Assembly: GCA_022791255.1 (NCBI GenBank) | Contig: JAAVYR010000018.1 | Span: 1-64,000 of the forward strand | Length of the DNA stretch: 64,000 bases | Direction of reading: 5' to 3' | Source: Peptococcaceae bacterium | GTDB taxonomy: Bacteria > Bacillota > Dehalobacteriia > UBA4068 > JAAVYR01 | Shown here: positions 41,709 through 51,650 of the stretch, in pieces | How the letters are laid out: every line of letters starts with the position of its first letter | Position numbering within the stretch: position 1 is the first letter of the stretch | Translations under genes and position numbers: made by a program | Notes under the pieces: model-generated | What the model was told of the DNA's origin: nothing | Seen by the model: the letters and a program-made list of their open reading frames with translations, nothing else | Database searches by the model: none

Positions 41709-42392
41709 ATGGTACCGCAAACCAAGAAAGAAAACAGATTTTTAGGGGGCGCTTTCTTGGCAGGCTTTTGCGCACTGACCGTGCTTATTTGTTTCTTGTG
41801 GTATCGGACTGAGGCAGCGTTTCCAGATATGGTAGGGCGAAGTCTTTCGATTGCAGAACAGCAGTTGGTGATTAGTCGGAACAGTCCGCTTACCTCCTAT
41901 GTAAGCCTAACTGTTAATGGAGACTTTCCCCGAAAAGAAAAGATTAAAAAAATAACCATCCATCATATGGCGGCTGACTTGACCCTAGCGGATTTAGGTG
42001 CTTCCTTTGCGAAACGGGACCGACGAGCCTCGGCTAATTACGCTATTGACAGCAAAGGGCAAGTAGGGCTTTATGTGGAGGAGGAAAATCGCGCTTGGAC
42101 TTCTAGCAACGAAGAAAATGACCAGCAGGCAGTGACCATCGAAGTGGCTAATGATGAAATCGGAGGTATGTGGCATGTAAGTGATGCTGCTTATGAAAAG
42201 CTAATAGCGCTTTGTGTGGATATTTGCCGGCGTAATGACATAAAACGATTGGTTTTTACCGGGGACAGTGATGGTAATTTGACATTTCATAAAATGTTTT
42301 CTGCTCGGACGGAATGTCCGGGACCTTATCTGGAAAGCAGAATGTCAGATATTGCATGGAGGGTAAACCAACAGCTAGCGACACAGGAGTAA
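41709..42392 (+). CDS. membrane-anchored N-acetylmuramoyl-L-alanine amidase (Amidase_2)
   Basis: The 227-residue protein has an N-terminal membrane anchor (residues 12-32) and an Amidase_2/PGRP catalytic domain: KITIHHMAADLTL with the first zinc His, SANYAIDSKGQVGLYVEEEN, then QAVTIEVAND, and a late His in LTFHKMF next to ECPGPYL. It would cut peptidoglycan stems on the outer side of the membrane, maybe to insert the large wall proteins. It starts 9 nt after the O-antigen-ligase-like gene, with AGGAGGC, so it is in the same operon. Confidence 0.85.
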   Translation: MVPQTKKENRFLGGAFLAGFCALTVLICFLWYRTEAAFPDMVGRSLSIAEQQLVISRNSPLTSYVSLTVNGDFPRKEKIKKITIHHMAADLTLADLGASFAKRDRRASANYAIDSKGQVGLYVEEENRAWTSSNEENDQQAVTIEVANDEIGGMWHVSDAAYEKLIALCVDICRRNDIKRLVFTGDSDGNLTFHKMFSARTECPGPYLESRMSDIAWRVNQQLATQE

Positions 42393-42480
42393 CGATAAGC
42401 AATTATTTTCAAAGTGATTTGTGATATATACGGGTTTGGTAATTGGGGTTTGGTAAGTTCAATGAAAAGAGGGAACGAAC

Positions 42481-42999
42481 ATGTTTGACAAAATGAAAAA
42501 GACGGTGTTTCCTGCAGTGATGGTGGCGCTGATTTTTGCTTTGACATTAGGGACAGTGGTATTTGCAGCCGGTGACTTTTCCATTGGCGGTGGAGACGGT
42601 AGTTCTTATGGATTGATTTTAGAAAAGAAAATCGGTAGCGATAATAAAGAAGAATTGGCACAAAATAAAAATTATAGTTTTTGGATTAGCGGCGAGTCGG
42701 TTACGCAAGGCAGTCGTCAGAAATGGGTAAACGGCATTGTGACGGTTACTGGTCCAAAGCGTGAAACTGTTTATATTGATGGCTGTGATAGCCGTGTTAT
42801 CGTAGCAGAAATCCGTAATGACCTAGCAATCAAGCAGGTTAACAATGCTACAGCGATGGCGACATCGGAATTAAAAACGGTAGTTTTGTATGATAATGTC
42901 CTAGAGATTATGGGGCCAAAGCTGATAAAGAATGGTGACCAATGGCTGGAAGATACTACTAGTATGCGTATCCAGGTCAGCAAGGTTCCCGCTGTCTAA
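42481..42999 (+). pseudogene. second surface protein, 5' part before an in-frame stop
   Basis: The 172-residue frame has a signal peptide (TVFPAVMVALIFALTLGTVV, cleavage near AGD) and a beta-rich start. It stops at TAA 42997-42999. The same frame continues without a further stop to 45666 and ends in a sortase signal. The 5' part has no anchor and the 3' part no signal peptide, so they look like one gene broken by a nonsense change (for instance CAA to TAA). If the stop is real and not read through, only a secreted fragment is made. The 88-nt gap before it has no clear promoter. Confidence 0.7.
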
Positions 43000-43002
43000 G
43001 AA

Positions 43003-45666
43003 GTGGCGGAGTTACAAGGAAAGTATCTGGTCATTACAGGAAAATCTGTTGATGAGGACAACAATATTATTGATCCTACAGAGCTAGTAATCGCTGTCTG
43101 GACGGCAGATATTGCGGATACGGATTTGTCGATAGACCGTAGTGGTATTATTCCTGCTGATAGAAATAGGTTTTATCTGACGCCTACAGGAGATACGATT
43201 ACTTTTATCAGTGATGAAATCGGCAAAGGTGACCAGCGGGAATATGTATTTCATGTGGAGGGCAAAGGTGCCCATGGCGGGACGCCTGTCAGTCGTACGG
43301 TGACCCTAAAGGCAGGAGAGAGTGTTACCCTGAAAAAGCTGCCGCACGATAGTTATTTGGTTACAGAAGAGCCTGGTTTTTCCATTGGCGAGGGTCAGGG
43401 TACATTAGAGCCTCGGCCGGTAGAAGTACATATCGGACCTTTCTCTGAACTGACCATTACCAAACATAAAACATTTGATGTTTCAAGTGATAATGCGCTG
43501 AAATTAGTTGTTCGTACGGCTGATGAAAATGCTTCTTTGGTAGCAGAAGCAATTTTCCAAAAAGTAGAAAATCGTACACCAGAACTTCCAGATGGGGCAG
43601 CAATTACTCCAGACGCAGACAGTGATGGTCTTGCAACACCAAATGAAGCGCAAGGGGCGAAAGCTGATAATTCTGATAATCAGGAAAATCCTGATAACCC
43701 AATAGAACTCTTTGCAGAATTAGAGGAAGGTGCTGACCCGGTGGGCGAAGCAGCTCCCCAAGAGGTGACGGTAACAGGTCTTACGGCTGGGAGTTTGTAT
43801 CGGGTGGTAGATTATGAACATGGTGGTTTTACTGTTTCTTTTGTAAATCAGCTTCCGGTAGAAGTGACAGCTCGTTCTGGTGGTAATGGTATGCCAACCA
43901 CTGTTTTTACCAATACCTATGATAAGAAATTTGGTAGTTTGCTTGTTTCGAAAACAGTGAAGGGTGCGAAAGAAGGAGACCCGGAAGAGTTTATTTTTAC
44001 TCTTTGGATGCAAAGTCCTGATGGTACAGACTTTGATGGAGAATATCTATATACCGGCGGCAGCCTCATAGAGGGGGTAGAGCCGGCTGCAGATGGCATG
44101 ATAAAATTTGAAAATGGCAGCGGTATTGTGACCTTGCGGCATGGTCAGACTATCCGCATTGACGGTTTGTTGGCCGGCACCCATTATGCTGTAGCAGAAA
44201 CTATGGAAAAAGTTGCAGGTGAAGACGCCTTTGCTGTGGTCAAAATCAATGGTAAGAAAGCTACCGTGATAGATGGTGTAGCTAGTACCAGCGAGGCATT
44301 CATCGCAGAAGGAGAAAATGCTGTTCATTTCCTGAACCAAAAGGATAGTCCTGGTGGGCCTATTGGGGACAATGATAATGATGTTACAGATTTAGTAATT
44401 AGTAAAACTGTCGTGGCTGAAGACGATGACGATATTATCATAGACGATGATGATTTTATCATTATTGAGGATTTTTTCTTTGAAGATGATGAAATTATCA
44501 TTGAGGACGACGACTTTTGGGGTGACGACGATATTATTATTGACGATGGCGAAGATGAATTTACCTTTGTCTTGACGGTAAAAGATGCCAATGGCAAAGC
44601 GCTGAAAGACTCTCAGCTCTATATTGGCGGCAGTTCTATAGCAGGGGTTGCGCCGGCTGAGAATGGTTATCTATTCGGTGGTAGCGGCACCTTTACCTTA
44701 AAACATGGACAGTTTATTACCGTGAAAGGGGTGCCTGTTGGTGGCACCTATGAAGTAAAGGAAATCGTAACAGAAGATTTCCCCACCGCTGAAATAAATG
44801 GTGAGTGGGTGGAAGAAGAAAATGGCATGTTCTCTTCTGGTGTAAATGATATTGCCAGCACAGATAATGTGGTCGCTTTTACCAATTACAAGACAGTGGA
44901 AATCGAAGACCCTGAGGTGCCGAAAGACCCCTTCCCAAAGGATAGTCTTACGATTACGAAAACGGTAAAAGATGCGAAGGCAGACAGTACGAAAGAATTT
45001 GAATTTACCCTGATTTTGAAAGACGCATTTGGCAGAGATCTGGTAGGCTTCTTTGATTTTGAGGGCGGTAGCATAGCAGAAGGGGTAGCGCCTGCTGCAG
45101 ATGATTTTGCTTTCATTGTGGGCGAATATACCTTTACATTGAAGGATGGTCAGTCTCTGACGATGAAGGATGTGCCGATTAGCACTGTTTACGAGGTGAA
45201 GGAAAAGGTTGTAAGTGATTTTCCCGTGGTAAAAGTTAACGGTAAGACCATTGCAGCAGTGGACGGCACAGTTTCCTCTGAAGAAGATGAAGTGGGACAG
45301 GGCGGCAATGTAGTGGCCTTTACCAATCAGACGAAACCTACTCCTGACGACCCGCCAAAGGGTGAAGACCCCAAAGGCGAAGACCCAAAAGGTGAAGATC
45401 CTAAAAAGGATGATACGCCAGATGGGGATGATAACGAAAAACATGACCAGGGGGTAAAACCTGAAAAGGGTGGCGACTCCTCTTTCGATAAACAAGACGG
45501 ACAAATAGATGGAAACGGGAAAAAAGATACCGATATTCCCCAAACGGGGGATGCTTCTCATACAGCAGTTTGGGCTATGGTTTGCACTACTTCCTTGGTT
45601 GCCTTTGTAGCCATGGTTCTGCTGATGTGGCGGAGAAGAAAACACTTAAATAAGCCTTCTTTATAA
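43003..45666 (+). pseudogene. second surface protein, 3' part with pilin domains and PQTGD anchor
   Basis: This 887-codon frame directly follows the in-frame TAA. It has no ribosome site and no signal peptide; a GTG at 43003 is its first possible start. It contains one N-terminal beta domain (to about 150), a low-complexity acidic spacer (about 200-245) and three pilin-type domains (FGSLLVSKTVKG, DLVISKTVVA, DSLTITKTVKD). A run of three KGEDP repeats, IPQTGD, a membrane helix and RRRKHLNKPSL follow. The second pilin domain holds an unusual Asp/Ile-rich insertion at 44419-44556. It was probably a minor pilin/adhesin exported with the first protein. Confidence 0.7.
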
Positions 45667-45694
45667 ATCTTTCCAGATGTAATATATAGAGGGG

Positions 45695-45740
45695 AGCAAG
45701 AACCAGCATACTTATGTTGGTTCTTGCTTTATATTTTTTT
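45695..45740 (+). terminator. terminator of the surface operon
   Basis: AGCAAGAACCA and TGGTTCTTGCT pair, with a short bulged top, and are followed by a T-rich run. Confidence 0.85.
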
Positions 45741-45796
45741 AAATTTTTCTGAAAAATTTCTTATTTCTAGCAGGAAATAGGCTAGTTTTATAGAAT

Positions 45797-45826
45797 AAGT
45801 GGGGGAAAGTGGTATAAAGTGGTTGA
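45797..45826 (+). promoter_or_regulatory. mraZ box: MraZ operator (three direct repeats)
   Basis: AAGTGG occurs at 45797, 45807 and 45817, with exactly 10-bp spacing, ahead of mraZ. Direct TGG(G)-type repeats at one helical turn are the known MraZ-binding arrangement. It indicates autorepression of the division cluster. Confidence 0.8.
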
Positions 45827-45863
45827 AACCAAACAGATTTTTACAGAAAGGAGCTTGGTTCTT

Positions 45864-46295
45864 ATGTTCATGGGCGAATATCAACATACCATAGACGCCA
45901 AAGGCAGACTAACGATGCCTGCAAAGTTTCGTGATGAACTGGGGGACAAGTTCGTTGTGACGAAGGGGTTAGACCACTGCTTGTTTGTGTATTCTCAAGC
46001 TGAATGGCGTATTATGGAAGACAAGCTCAAAGCCCTTTCCTTTACGAGAGCGGATGCTCGTGCTTTTGCGCGTATGTTTTTTTCCGGTGCAGCTGAAGGG
46101 GAAATAGATAAGCAAAACCGGGTGCTTTTACCGCAAAACTTAAGAGAACATGCTGACCTGCAGAAAGATGTGATTGTCGTAGGTGTTTCCACTCGTGTGG
46201 AAATCTGGGATAAGGAAAAATGGCAGGCTTATAATGACGCAGCTTCTGCAGACTATGAAACCCTTGCTGAAAAACTGGTAGACTTTGACTTGTAA
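45864..46295 (+). CDS. mraZ: transcriptional regulator MraZ
   Basis: The 143-residue, AbrB-like double-domain protein carries the paired DxxGR signatures: [19 protein letters not shown] and [19 protein letters not shown]. It represses the division and wall cluster that it heads. ATG 45864 lies 10 nt after AAGGAG; a TTG 9 nt upstream is too close to the site. Three 10-bp-spaced operator repeats are upstream. Confidence 0.96.
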   Translation: MFMGEYQHTIDAKGRLTMPAKFRDELGDKFVVTKGLDHCLFVYSQAEWRIMEDKLKALSFTRADARAFARMFFSGAAEGEIDKQNRVLLPQNLREHADLQKDVIVVGVSTRVEIWDKEKWQAYNDAASADYETLAEKLVDFDL

Positions 46296-46330
46296 CTGTT
46301 GTATGAAAAGCAGAGAGGCGGAAAAGCAAA

Positions 46331-47266
46331 ATGGAATTTAAACATATCAGCGTTTTGCTGGAAGAAACAGTAGATATGCTTTTACCGCAACAGGGAAAGG
46401 TCTTTGTGGATTGTACTATGGGCGGAGCGGGGCATTCTCGGTATCTCCTGGAACAGTCCGCACCTAATGGGAAATTGATTGCCATCGACCAAGATGGAGA
46501 GGCTTGTGCTGAAGGAAAAAGACGGTTGGCTGAATTTGGTGACAGGGTTGAAATCGTTCAGGCAAATTTTTCTGAACTGTCGACTGTTTTAGCGGAGCGG
46601 GGCATTTCCGGTGTAGATGGTATTATGATGGACTTAGGCGTTTCTTCTTATCAGCTGGACAACAAAGACCGCGGCTTTAGCTATATGCAGGATGCGGCGC
46701 TGGATATGAGGATGAACCCAACAGTGGGAAAGACTGCAGCAGATATCCTGAATACGGCAACAGAAGATGAACTAAACGATATTTTCTGGCTTTATGGTGA
46801 AGAGAAATGGGCACGCCGTATTGCAAAGTTTGTGGTAGCAGAGCGGGAAAATGAGTCTATCGAGACTACTGGACAACTGGTGGCTATCATCAAAAAGGCC
46901 GTGCCGGCAGGGGCCCGTCAGGAAGACCAACATCCTGCGAAAAGATGTTTCCAGGCTCTTCGGATTGCCGTTAATGATGAATTAGGTGTTCTGGAGCGTG
47001 TGTTGCCGGCTGCAGTTGCGTGCTTAAATCCCGGCGGCAGATTATGTGTAATCTCTTTTCATTCTTTAGAAGATAGGATTGTAAAAAATATTATGAAGGA
47101 ACTGGCAAAAGGGTGTACTTGTCCTCCCCAGCTGCCTGTATGTGTGTGCGGCAAAAAACCGCAGATAAAGATAATCAGTCGGAAGCCTATATTACCTGGA
47201 GCGGCGGAAATTGCCGCTAATCCTAGGGCAAGAAGTGCAAAACTCCGAGTGGCGGAAAAGTTCTAA
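46331..47266 (+). CDS. rsmH: 16S rRNA (cytosine1402-N4)-methyltransferase
   Basis: RsmH (MraW) methylates C1402 in the ribosomal P site. The 311-residue protein shows HISVLLEETVDML, the SAM motif FVDCTMGGAGHS, DGIMMDLGVSSYQLD, RGFSYMQDAALDMRM and the late CVISFHSLEDRIVK. It follows mraZ by 35 nt as in nearly all Bacillota clusters. Confidence 0.97.
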   Translation: MEFKHISVLLEETVDMLLPQQGKVFVDCTMGGAGHSRYLLEQSAPNGKLIAIDQDGEACAEGKRRLAEFGDRVEIVQANFSELSTVLAERGISGVDGIMMDLGVSSYQLDNKDRGFSYMQDAALDMRMNPTVGKTAADILNTATEDELNDIFWLYGEEKWARRIAKFVVAERENESIETTGQLVAIIKKAVPAGARQEDQHPAKRCFQALRIAVNDELGVLERVLPAAVACLNPGGRLCVISFHSLEDRIVKNIMKELAKGCTCPPQLPVCVCGKKPQIKIISRKPILPGAAEIAANPRARSAKLRVAEKF

Positions 47267-47287
47267 ATAAGAGGGAGGATGCATAGA

Positions 47288-47833
47288 GTGATAGCAGCTA
47301 AAAGAGATGTGTATGCAAGTGAATATGAATATAATTTACCAGACTATGGCCAGGAGGAACAAGAATATTTACAAGTCATAGAAACTGGTGGGGTAAATAA
47401 AAAAGCAACGCTGCGCAAGGATAAGCTTGTTTTGGTAGTCGGCATTCTTTGCATGTTTTCGCTGGCGCTTCTTTATACCTTTATGGCGGCAAAAATCACC
47501 ATGGGGGGCTACACCATTAACGCACTGAAGGCAGATATTGAAACCATTGAAAATCAAAACCATCGGCTTACTTTAGAAATCGAAGAAAAAAGCTCCCTAA
47601 AGCGCATTGAAACCCTTGCTCGGACAGAGCTGGGGATGATTGCTCCCAATGGAAAGAATGTTTATTATGTAGCAATGGATACAGCTTCCCCGGTACTTAC
47701 TGGCGGTCAGCCTCAGCAGACGGCGCAAGCGGCTCCAGCGGCAAAGACTGAGAATGGTGAGGAGACTCAACCTGAAACAAATAAAAATGCACATCCTGTT
47801 TTTTTAGCATTAAATAAGCTGTTTTTTGAATAA
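47288..47833 (+). CDS. ftsL: cell-division protein FtsL
   Basis: The roughly 181-residue protein has a cytoplasmic N-terminus of about 45 residues, one membrane helix (LVLVVGILCMFSLALLYTFM) and an external coiled coil (NALKADIETIENQNHRLTLE) ending in the family's ARTELGMIAP-type turn. A long Gln/Ala/Glu-rich tail follows. It bridges FtsB/DivIC and FtsQ in the divisome. GTG 47288 is 9 nt after GGGAGG; ATG 47279 is too near to that site. The 3' end lies in a strong inverted repeat. Confidence 0.85.
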   Translation: MIAAKRDVYASEYEYNLPDYGQEEQEYLQVIETGGVNKKATLRKDKLVLVVGILCMFSLALLYTFMAAKITMGGYTINALKADIETIENQNHRLTLEIEEKSSLKRIETLARTELGMIAPNGKNVYYVAMDTASPVLTGGQPQQTAQAAPAAKTENGEETQPETNKNAHPVFLALNKLFFE

Positions 47834-47845
47834 AACAGCTTATTT
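47812..47845. repeat. inverted repeat across the ftsL stop codon
   Basis: AAATAAGCTGTTTT and AAAACAGCTTATTT flank TTGAAT, and the ftsL stop is inside. No T run follows, so it may be a processing or partial-termination hairpin between ftsL and the penicillin-binding protein gene. Confidence 0.6.
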
Positions 47846-47891
47846 CAGTGTATCAGCGGTTTTTCTATAGAGAATAAGACCTGAGAGGTGA

Positions 47892-50060
47892 ATGGGATTG
47901 CAGTTTACAAAACTCAGTATGCGGCGAAGGACGGTACTGGTCTTTGCTATTGCATCAGCATGTTTTTTTGCGGTAATCTTTCGTCTGGGCTGGCTCCAGT
48001 TTGTAAAAGGCAATGAGCTGCAAACCAAGGCGGAAAGCTTGCGCATTAGAGAAAAACCTGTGGCAGCAAGCCGCGGTGATATCTTAGACCGTAATGGCAA
48101 TAAGCTAGCGGTAAGTATTAGTGCCGACTCTATTGCGGTTTCTCCTCCGGAAATCAAAATAGAGGAGCAAGAGGAAATCGCTAAGTTTTTAAGTGAGACT
48201 TTAGAATTGGATTATGATACGGTGTTGAAAAAGGTGTCCTCTGGTCGTTCCTTTGAATGGATTAAGCGCAAGGTGGATTTTGCAACTTCTGAGAAGATCC
48301 AGGAAAAAGATTTCAAAGGCATTAGTATTATTCAGGAAACACAGCGTTTTTATCCAGAAGGGCAGCTGGCGGCTAATGTTTTAGGCTTTGCTGGTATTGA
48401 TAATCAGGGGTTAGACGGTATTGAAATCTCTTTAGATGATATCTTAAAGGGGAAAGATGGCAGTACCATTGCAGAATATGATGCGAAAAGCCGGCAAATT
48501 CCTCAAGCAGTGCACCGTTATAATTCTCCTGTTGATGGCTATAATGTATCTTTGACCATTGACGAAACCATCCAATATTTCTGTGAACGGGAATTAGATT
48601 TATTGATGGCCTCGGAGAATAAGCCTAAGGGCGCGGTGGCAGTAGTGATGCGGCCGAAAACTGGGGAAATCCTGGCTATGGCAAGTCGTCCTACTTATGA
48701 CCCTAATAATTATGGGCAGTATGAAAGTGTTGATTTCCGTAATAAAGCGGTGGTGGACTCCTATGAACCAGGTTCTACCTTTAAAATCTTAGTTAGTGCT
48801 GCTGCTATGGAAGAAGGACTGGTAACACCGGAAGAACGGTTTTATGACCCTGGATATATAAAAGTGGGGGTAGAGAAAATTAAATGCTGGCGGCACTATC
48901 GTCCTCATGGCAGTCAGTCTTTTACGGAAGTGGTGCAAAACTCCTGCAACCCTGGGTTTGTAGAAATCGGTTTGCGGTTGGAAAAGAAGGAAAAAGGATT
49001 ATTATATAAATATTTGCGGGCCTTTGGTATTGGCAGCACGACCGGTATTCGCTTGCCGGGGGAAGCTGCTGGGATTATGACCAAAGAAGAGGATTTGCGG
49101 GATATCAATATTGCCACTATTTCCATTGGTCAAGGGATTGCGGTGACGCCGCTCCAGCTGGTAACAGCTGTATCTGCTGTAGCTAATGGTGGTGTGTTGA
49201 TGGCGCCGCAGGTGGTAAGAGAAATCACAGATGATGATGGAAATGTGATTACACCCTTTACTCCAAAAGAAGTGCGGCGAGTTGTTTCGAAGCAGACAGC
49301 AGATACCATGTGCGAAATCTTAGAAACTGTTGTATCCAAAGGGACCGGGCGAACCGGCTATGTAGAAGGTTACCGTGTAGGCGGTAAAACCGGTACAGCC
49401 CAAAAGGCAGGAAAAGGCGGCTACCAGGATGGGAAATATGTTGCTTCCTTTATCGGTCTTGCACCGGCGAACGACCCGGAATTAGTTATCTTGGTAGCGG
49501 TGGATGAGCCTAGTGGTCCTTCCACTGGTGGTGGTGCTGTAGCGGGGCCTATTTTCCAGAAAATTATGGAGGATAGCTTGCATTACTTAGGTATTCCAGC
49601 GCAGCATACAGAAGGAGATGTCTTACCTGGTACTAATGGTGGGAAAGAAGATACTGTCAAACAAATTATTGTGCCGGATGTGGTAAATTTATCTCAAGTA
49701 GATGCAGAGGAAGCTATTCGCATTGCCGGTCTTGCGCCATCTGTAGAAGGTAGTGGCAGTGTAGTGGTGAAACAAACACCTGCAGGCTTTAGCAGTGTAA
49801 CCCAAGGCGCAAAAGTAGTGCTGCGAATGGGCGATGCTGTGGAAGGGCAGGAAGGCTTTGTGACGGTACCAGATTTGACTGGTAAGCGTCTTCATGAGGC
49901 AGCGGATTTATTAGCCGCCATGGGGCTGACCATGCAGTCTGAAGGTGGCGGCTTAGTCACCGAACAAGATCCTATCCCTGGTACCAAGGTAAAATCTGGT
50001 ACCGCTGTGAAAATTATCTTTGAAGAAGAAAATACTGGTGCAGCTGTAGTTGGTCCGTAA
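47892..50060 (+). CDS. ftsI: division transpeptidase (FtsI/SpoVD-type PBP with PASTA domains)
   Basis: The 722-residue class B penicillin-binding protein cross-links septal peptidoglycan. It has a short cytoplasmic tail, a membrane helix (14-32), a dimerisation domain (RGDILDRNGNKLAVS) and a transpeptidase domain with Ser295 in GSTFK, SCN and KTGTA. Two C-terminal PASTA domains (about 583-645 and 650-715; VPDVVNLSQVDAEEAIRIAG, VPDLTGKRLHEAADLLAAMG) follow. PASTA-bearing forms in this position are often SpoVD; division PBPs of Clostridia look alike. GAGAGG precedes ATG 47892. Confidence 0.93.
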   Translation: MGLQFTKLSMRRRTVLVFAIASACFFAVIFRLGWLQFVKGNELQTKAESLRIREKPVAASRGDILDRNGNKLAVSISADSIAVSPPEIKIEEQEEIAKFLSETLELDYDTVLKKVSSGRSFEWIKRKVDFATSEKIQEKDFKGISIIQETQRFYPEGQLAANVLGFAGIDNQGLDGIEISLDDILKGKDGSTIAEYDAKSRQIPQAVHRYNSPVDGYNVSLTIDETIQYFCERELDLLMASENKPKGAVAVVMRPKTGEILAMASRPTYDPNNYGQYESVDFRNKAVVDSYEPGSTFKILVSAAAMEEGLVTPEERFYDPGYIKVGVEKIKCWRHYRPHGSQSFTEVVQNSCNPGFVEIGLRLEKKEKGLLYKYLRAFGIGSTTGIRLPGEAAGIMTKEEDLRDINIATISIGQGIAVTPLQLVTAVSAVANGGVLMAPQVVREITDDDGNVITPFTPKEVRRVVSKQTADTMCEILETVVSKGTGRTGYVEGYRVGGKTGTAQKAGKGGYQDGKYVASFIGLAPANDPELVILVAVDEPSGPSTGGGAVAGPIFQKIMEDSLHYLGIPAQHTEGDVLPGTNGGKEDTVKQIIVPDVVNLSQVDAEEAIRIAGLAPSVEGSGSVVVKQTPAGFSSVTQGAKVVLRMGDAVEGQEGFVTVPDLTGKRLHEAADLLAAMGLTMQSEGGGLVTEQDPIPGTKVKSGTAVKIIFEEENTGAAVVGP

Positions 50061-50081
50061 TAGAAAATGGAGGGGAGTTTT

Positions 50082-51560
50082 ATGCAGCTAACAGAAATCG
50101 CTGCTTTCTTGGGACTGGAAATCCAATCTGGTGGGGAGCAAACGATTACGGGTATTCAATATAATTCCCAAAAGGTGCAGCCGGGAAATATCTTTGTCTG
50201 CATCCAAGGGGAGAAAACAGATGGTCACAACTATATAAAGGATGCAGTGGGTCGTGGGGCAGTGGCTATTCTTGCGGCCCATCCTGTAGCAGATTTACCG
50301 GAAAATATCTCTCTTTTGATTGCGGAAAATACGCGCTTGACCTTGGCGGTGCTTGCAGATATGTGGTATGGCTTTCCAGACCGTAAAATGCGTATCATTG
50401 GTGTGACTGGTACGAACGGCAAAACAACAACCACGCATTTGATTAAATGGGTGCTGGAACAACAGGGTTATGCGACAGGACTGGTAGGGACGATCCATAA
50501 TGTAGCTGGTAAATTAGATGTGCCGAGCAGTAATACGACACCTGAGTCTTTAGAGCTTTTTGCCCTTTTTGACGAAATGGTAAAGAGTGGTTATCAGTAT
50601 GGGGTAATGGAAGTTTCTTCTCACGCTTTGAAGCAAGGGCGAGTTTCTGCTTGTCGCTTTGCAGCTGGTGTTTTTACCAATCTGACCCAAGACCATTTAG
50701 ATTATCATCTGACTTTCGAAGACTATCTTTACAGCAAGACGAAGCTATTTAGCATGCTGAAAAAGACGGAGGGTTTTCCTGCTTATGGTGTGGTAAATAT
50801 GGATGACGCTGCAGCTAGCAGCTTTATAAATGCGGCTAATGTACCAGTGTGGACTTATGGTCTTTGCGAAGACGCTGATGTACGGGCCAAGGATTTTCAG
50901 CTGACAGCCGGTGGTACCCGGTTGACCATTTGTTACAGGGGAAAAGAATATGAGACTAAAGTTCCGTTAATTGGGAAGTTTAACATTTATAATGCCTTAG
51001 CTGCGATTACGGTGCTTTTAGCAGAAGGAATTGCTATGGAGAAAGTCCTTGCGGCGCTAGCTATGGCGCCACAGGTGCCTGGCCGTTTTGAGTTGGTAGA
51101 TTGTGGGCAGGATTTTGCAGTGGTGGTGGATTATGCACATACACCAGATGGCTTAGAAAATGTGCTTTCCACTGCAAGGGAAATTACCCATGGTAGGGTG
51201 ATTTCTGTCTTTGGTTGCGGTGGTGACCGGGATAAAACCAAACGGCCCATTATGGGTGCTATTGGTGGGAAGTATAGTGACTTTTCGATTATCACTTCAG
51301 ATAACCCTCGTACAGAAAACCCTTATGACATTTTAGAGCAGGTAGAGGCAGGTATCAAAAAAGAAACTGATCGTTACCTGGTGATTGAGAGCCGAGGGGA
51401 AGCTATCGCTAAAGCTATCCATATGGCAGAAGCAGGAGACTTGATTATGATAGCGGGCAAGGGTCATGAAAATTATCAATTGGTGAATGGCGAAACTTTG
51501 CATTTTGACGACCGAGAAGAAGCAAGAAATTGTTTAAGAAAACGGCTTGCCGAAAAATAG
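50082..51560 (+). CDS. murE: UDP-MurNAc-tripeptide synthetase, meso-DAP type
   Basis: MurE adds the third stem residue. The 492-residue protein has GVTGTNGKTTT, DHLDYH, DYAHTPDGLENVL and, from Asp407, DNPRTENP. The DNPR motif marks meso-diaminopimelate as substrate rather than lysine. ATG 50082 follows GGAGGGGAG; an upstream in-frame ATG lacks a site. In most Bacillota murF comes next, but here mraY does. Confidence 0.95.
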   Translation: MQLTEIAAFLGLEIQSGGEQTITGIQYNSQKVQPGNIFVCIQGEKTDGHNYIKDAVGRGAVAILAAHPVADLPENISLLIAENTRLTLAVLADMWYGFPDRKMRIIGVTGTNGKTTTTHLIKWVLEQQGYATGLVGTIHNVAGKLDVPSSNTTPESLELFALFDEMVKSGYQYGVMEVSSHALKQGRVSACRFAAGVFTNLTQDHLDYHLTFEDYLYSKTKLFSMLKKTEGFPAYGVVNMDDAAASSFINAANVPVWTYGLCEDADVRAKDFQLTAGGTRLTICYRGKEYETKVPLIGKFNIYNALAAITVLLAEGIAMEKVLAALAMAPQVPGRFELVDCGQDFAVVVDYAHTPDGLENVLSTAREITHGRVISVFGCGGDRDKTKRPIMGAIGGKYSDFSIITSDNPRTENPYDILEQVEAGIKKETDRYLVIESRGEAIAKAIHMAEAGDLIMIAGKGHENYQLVNGETLHFDDREEARNCLRKRLAEK

Positions 51561-51650
51561 GCGGATAGATAAAAAAGAAAAGGATTTTTACGATGAACAG
51601 CGTATTTTATATTGTTTATCGAAAGTTTTATCGGAAAGAGGAGCCTATTC

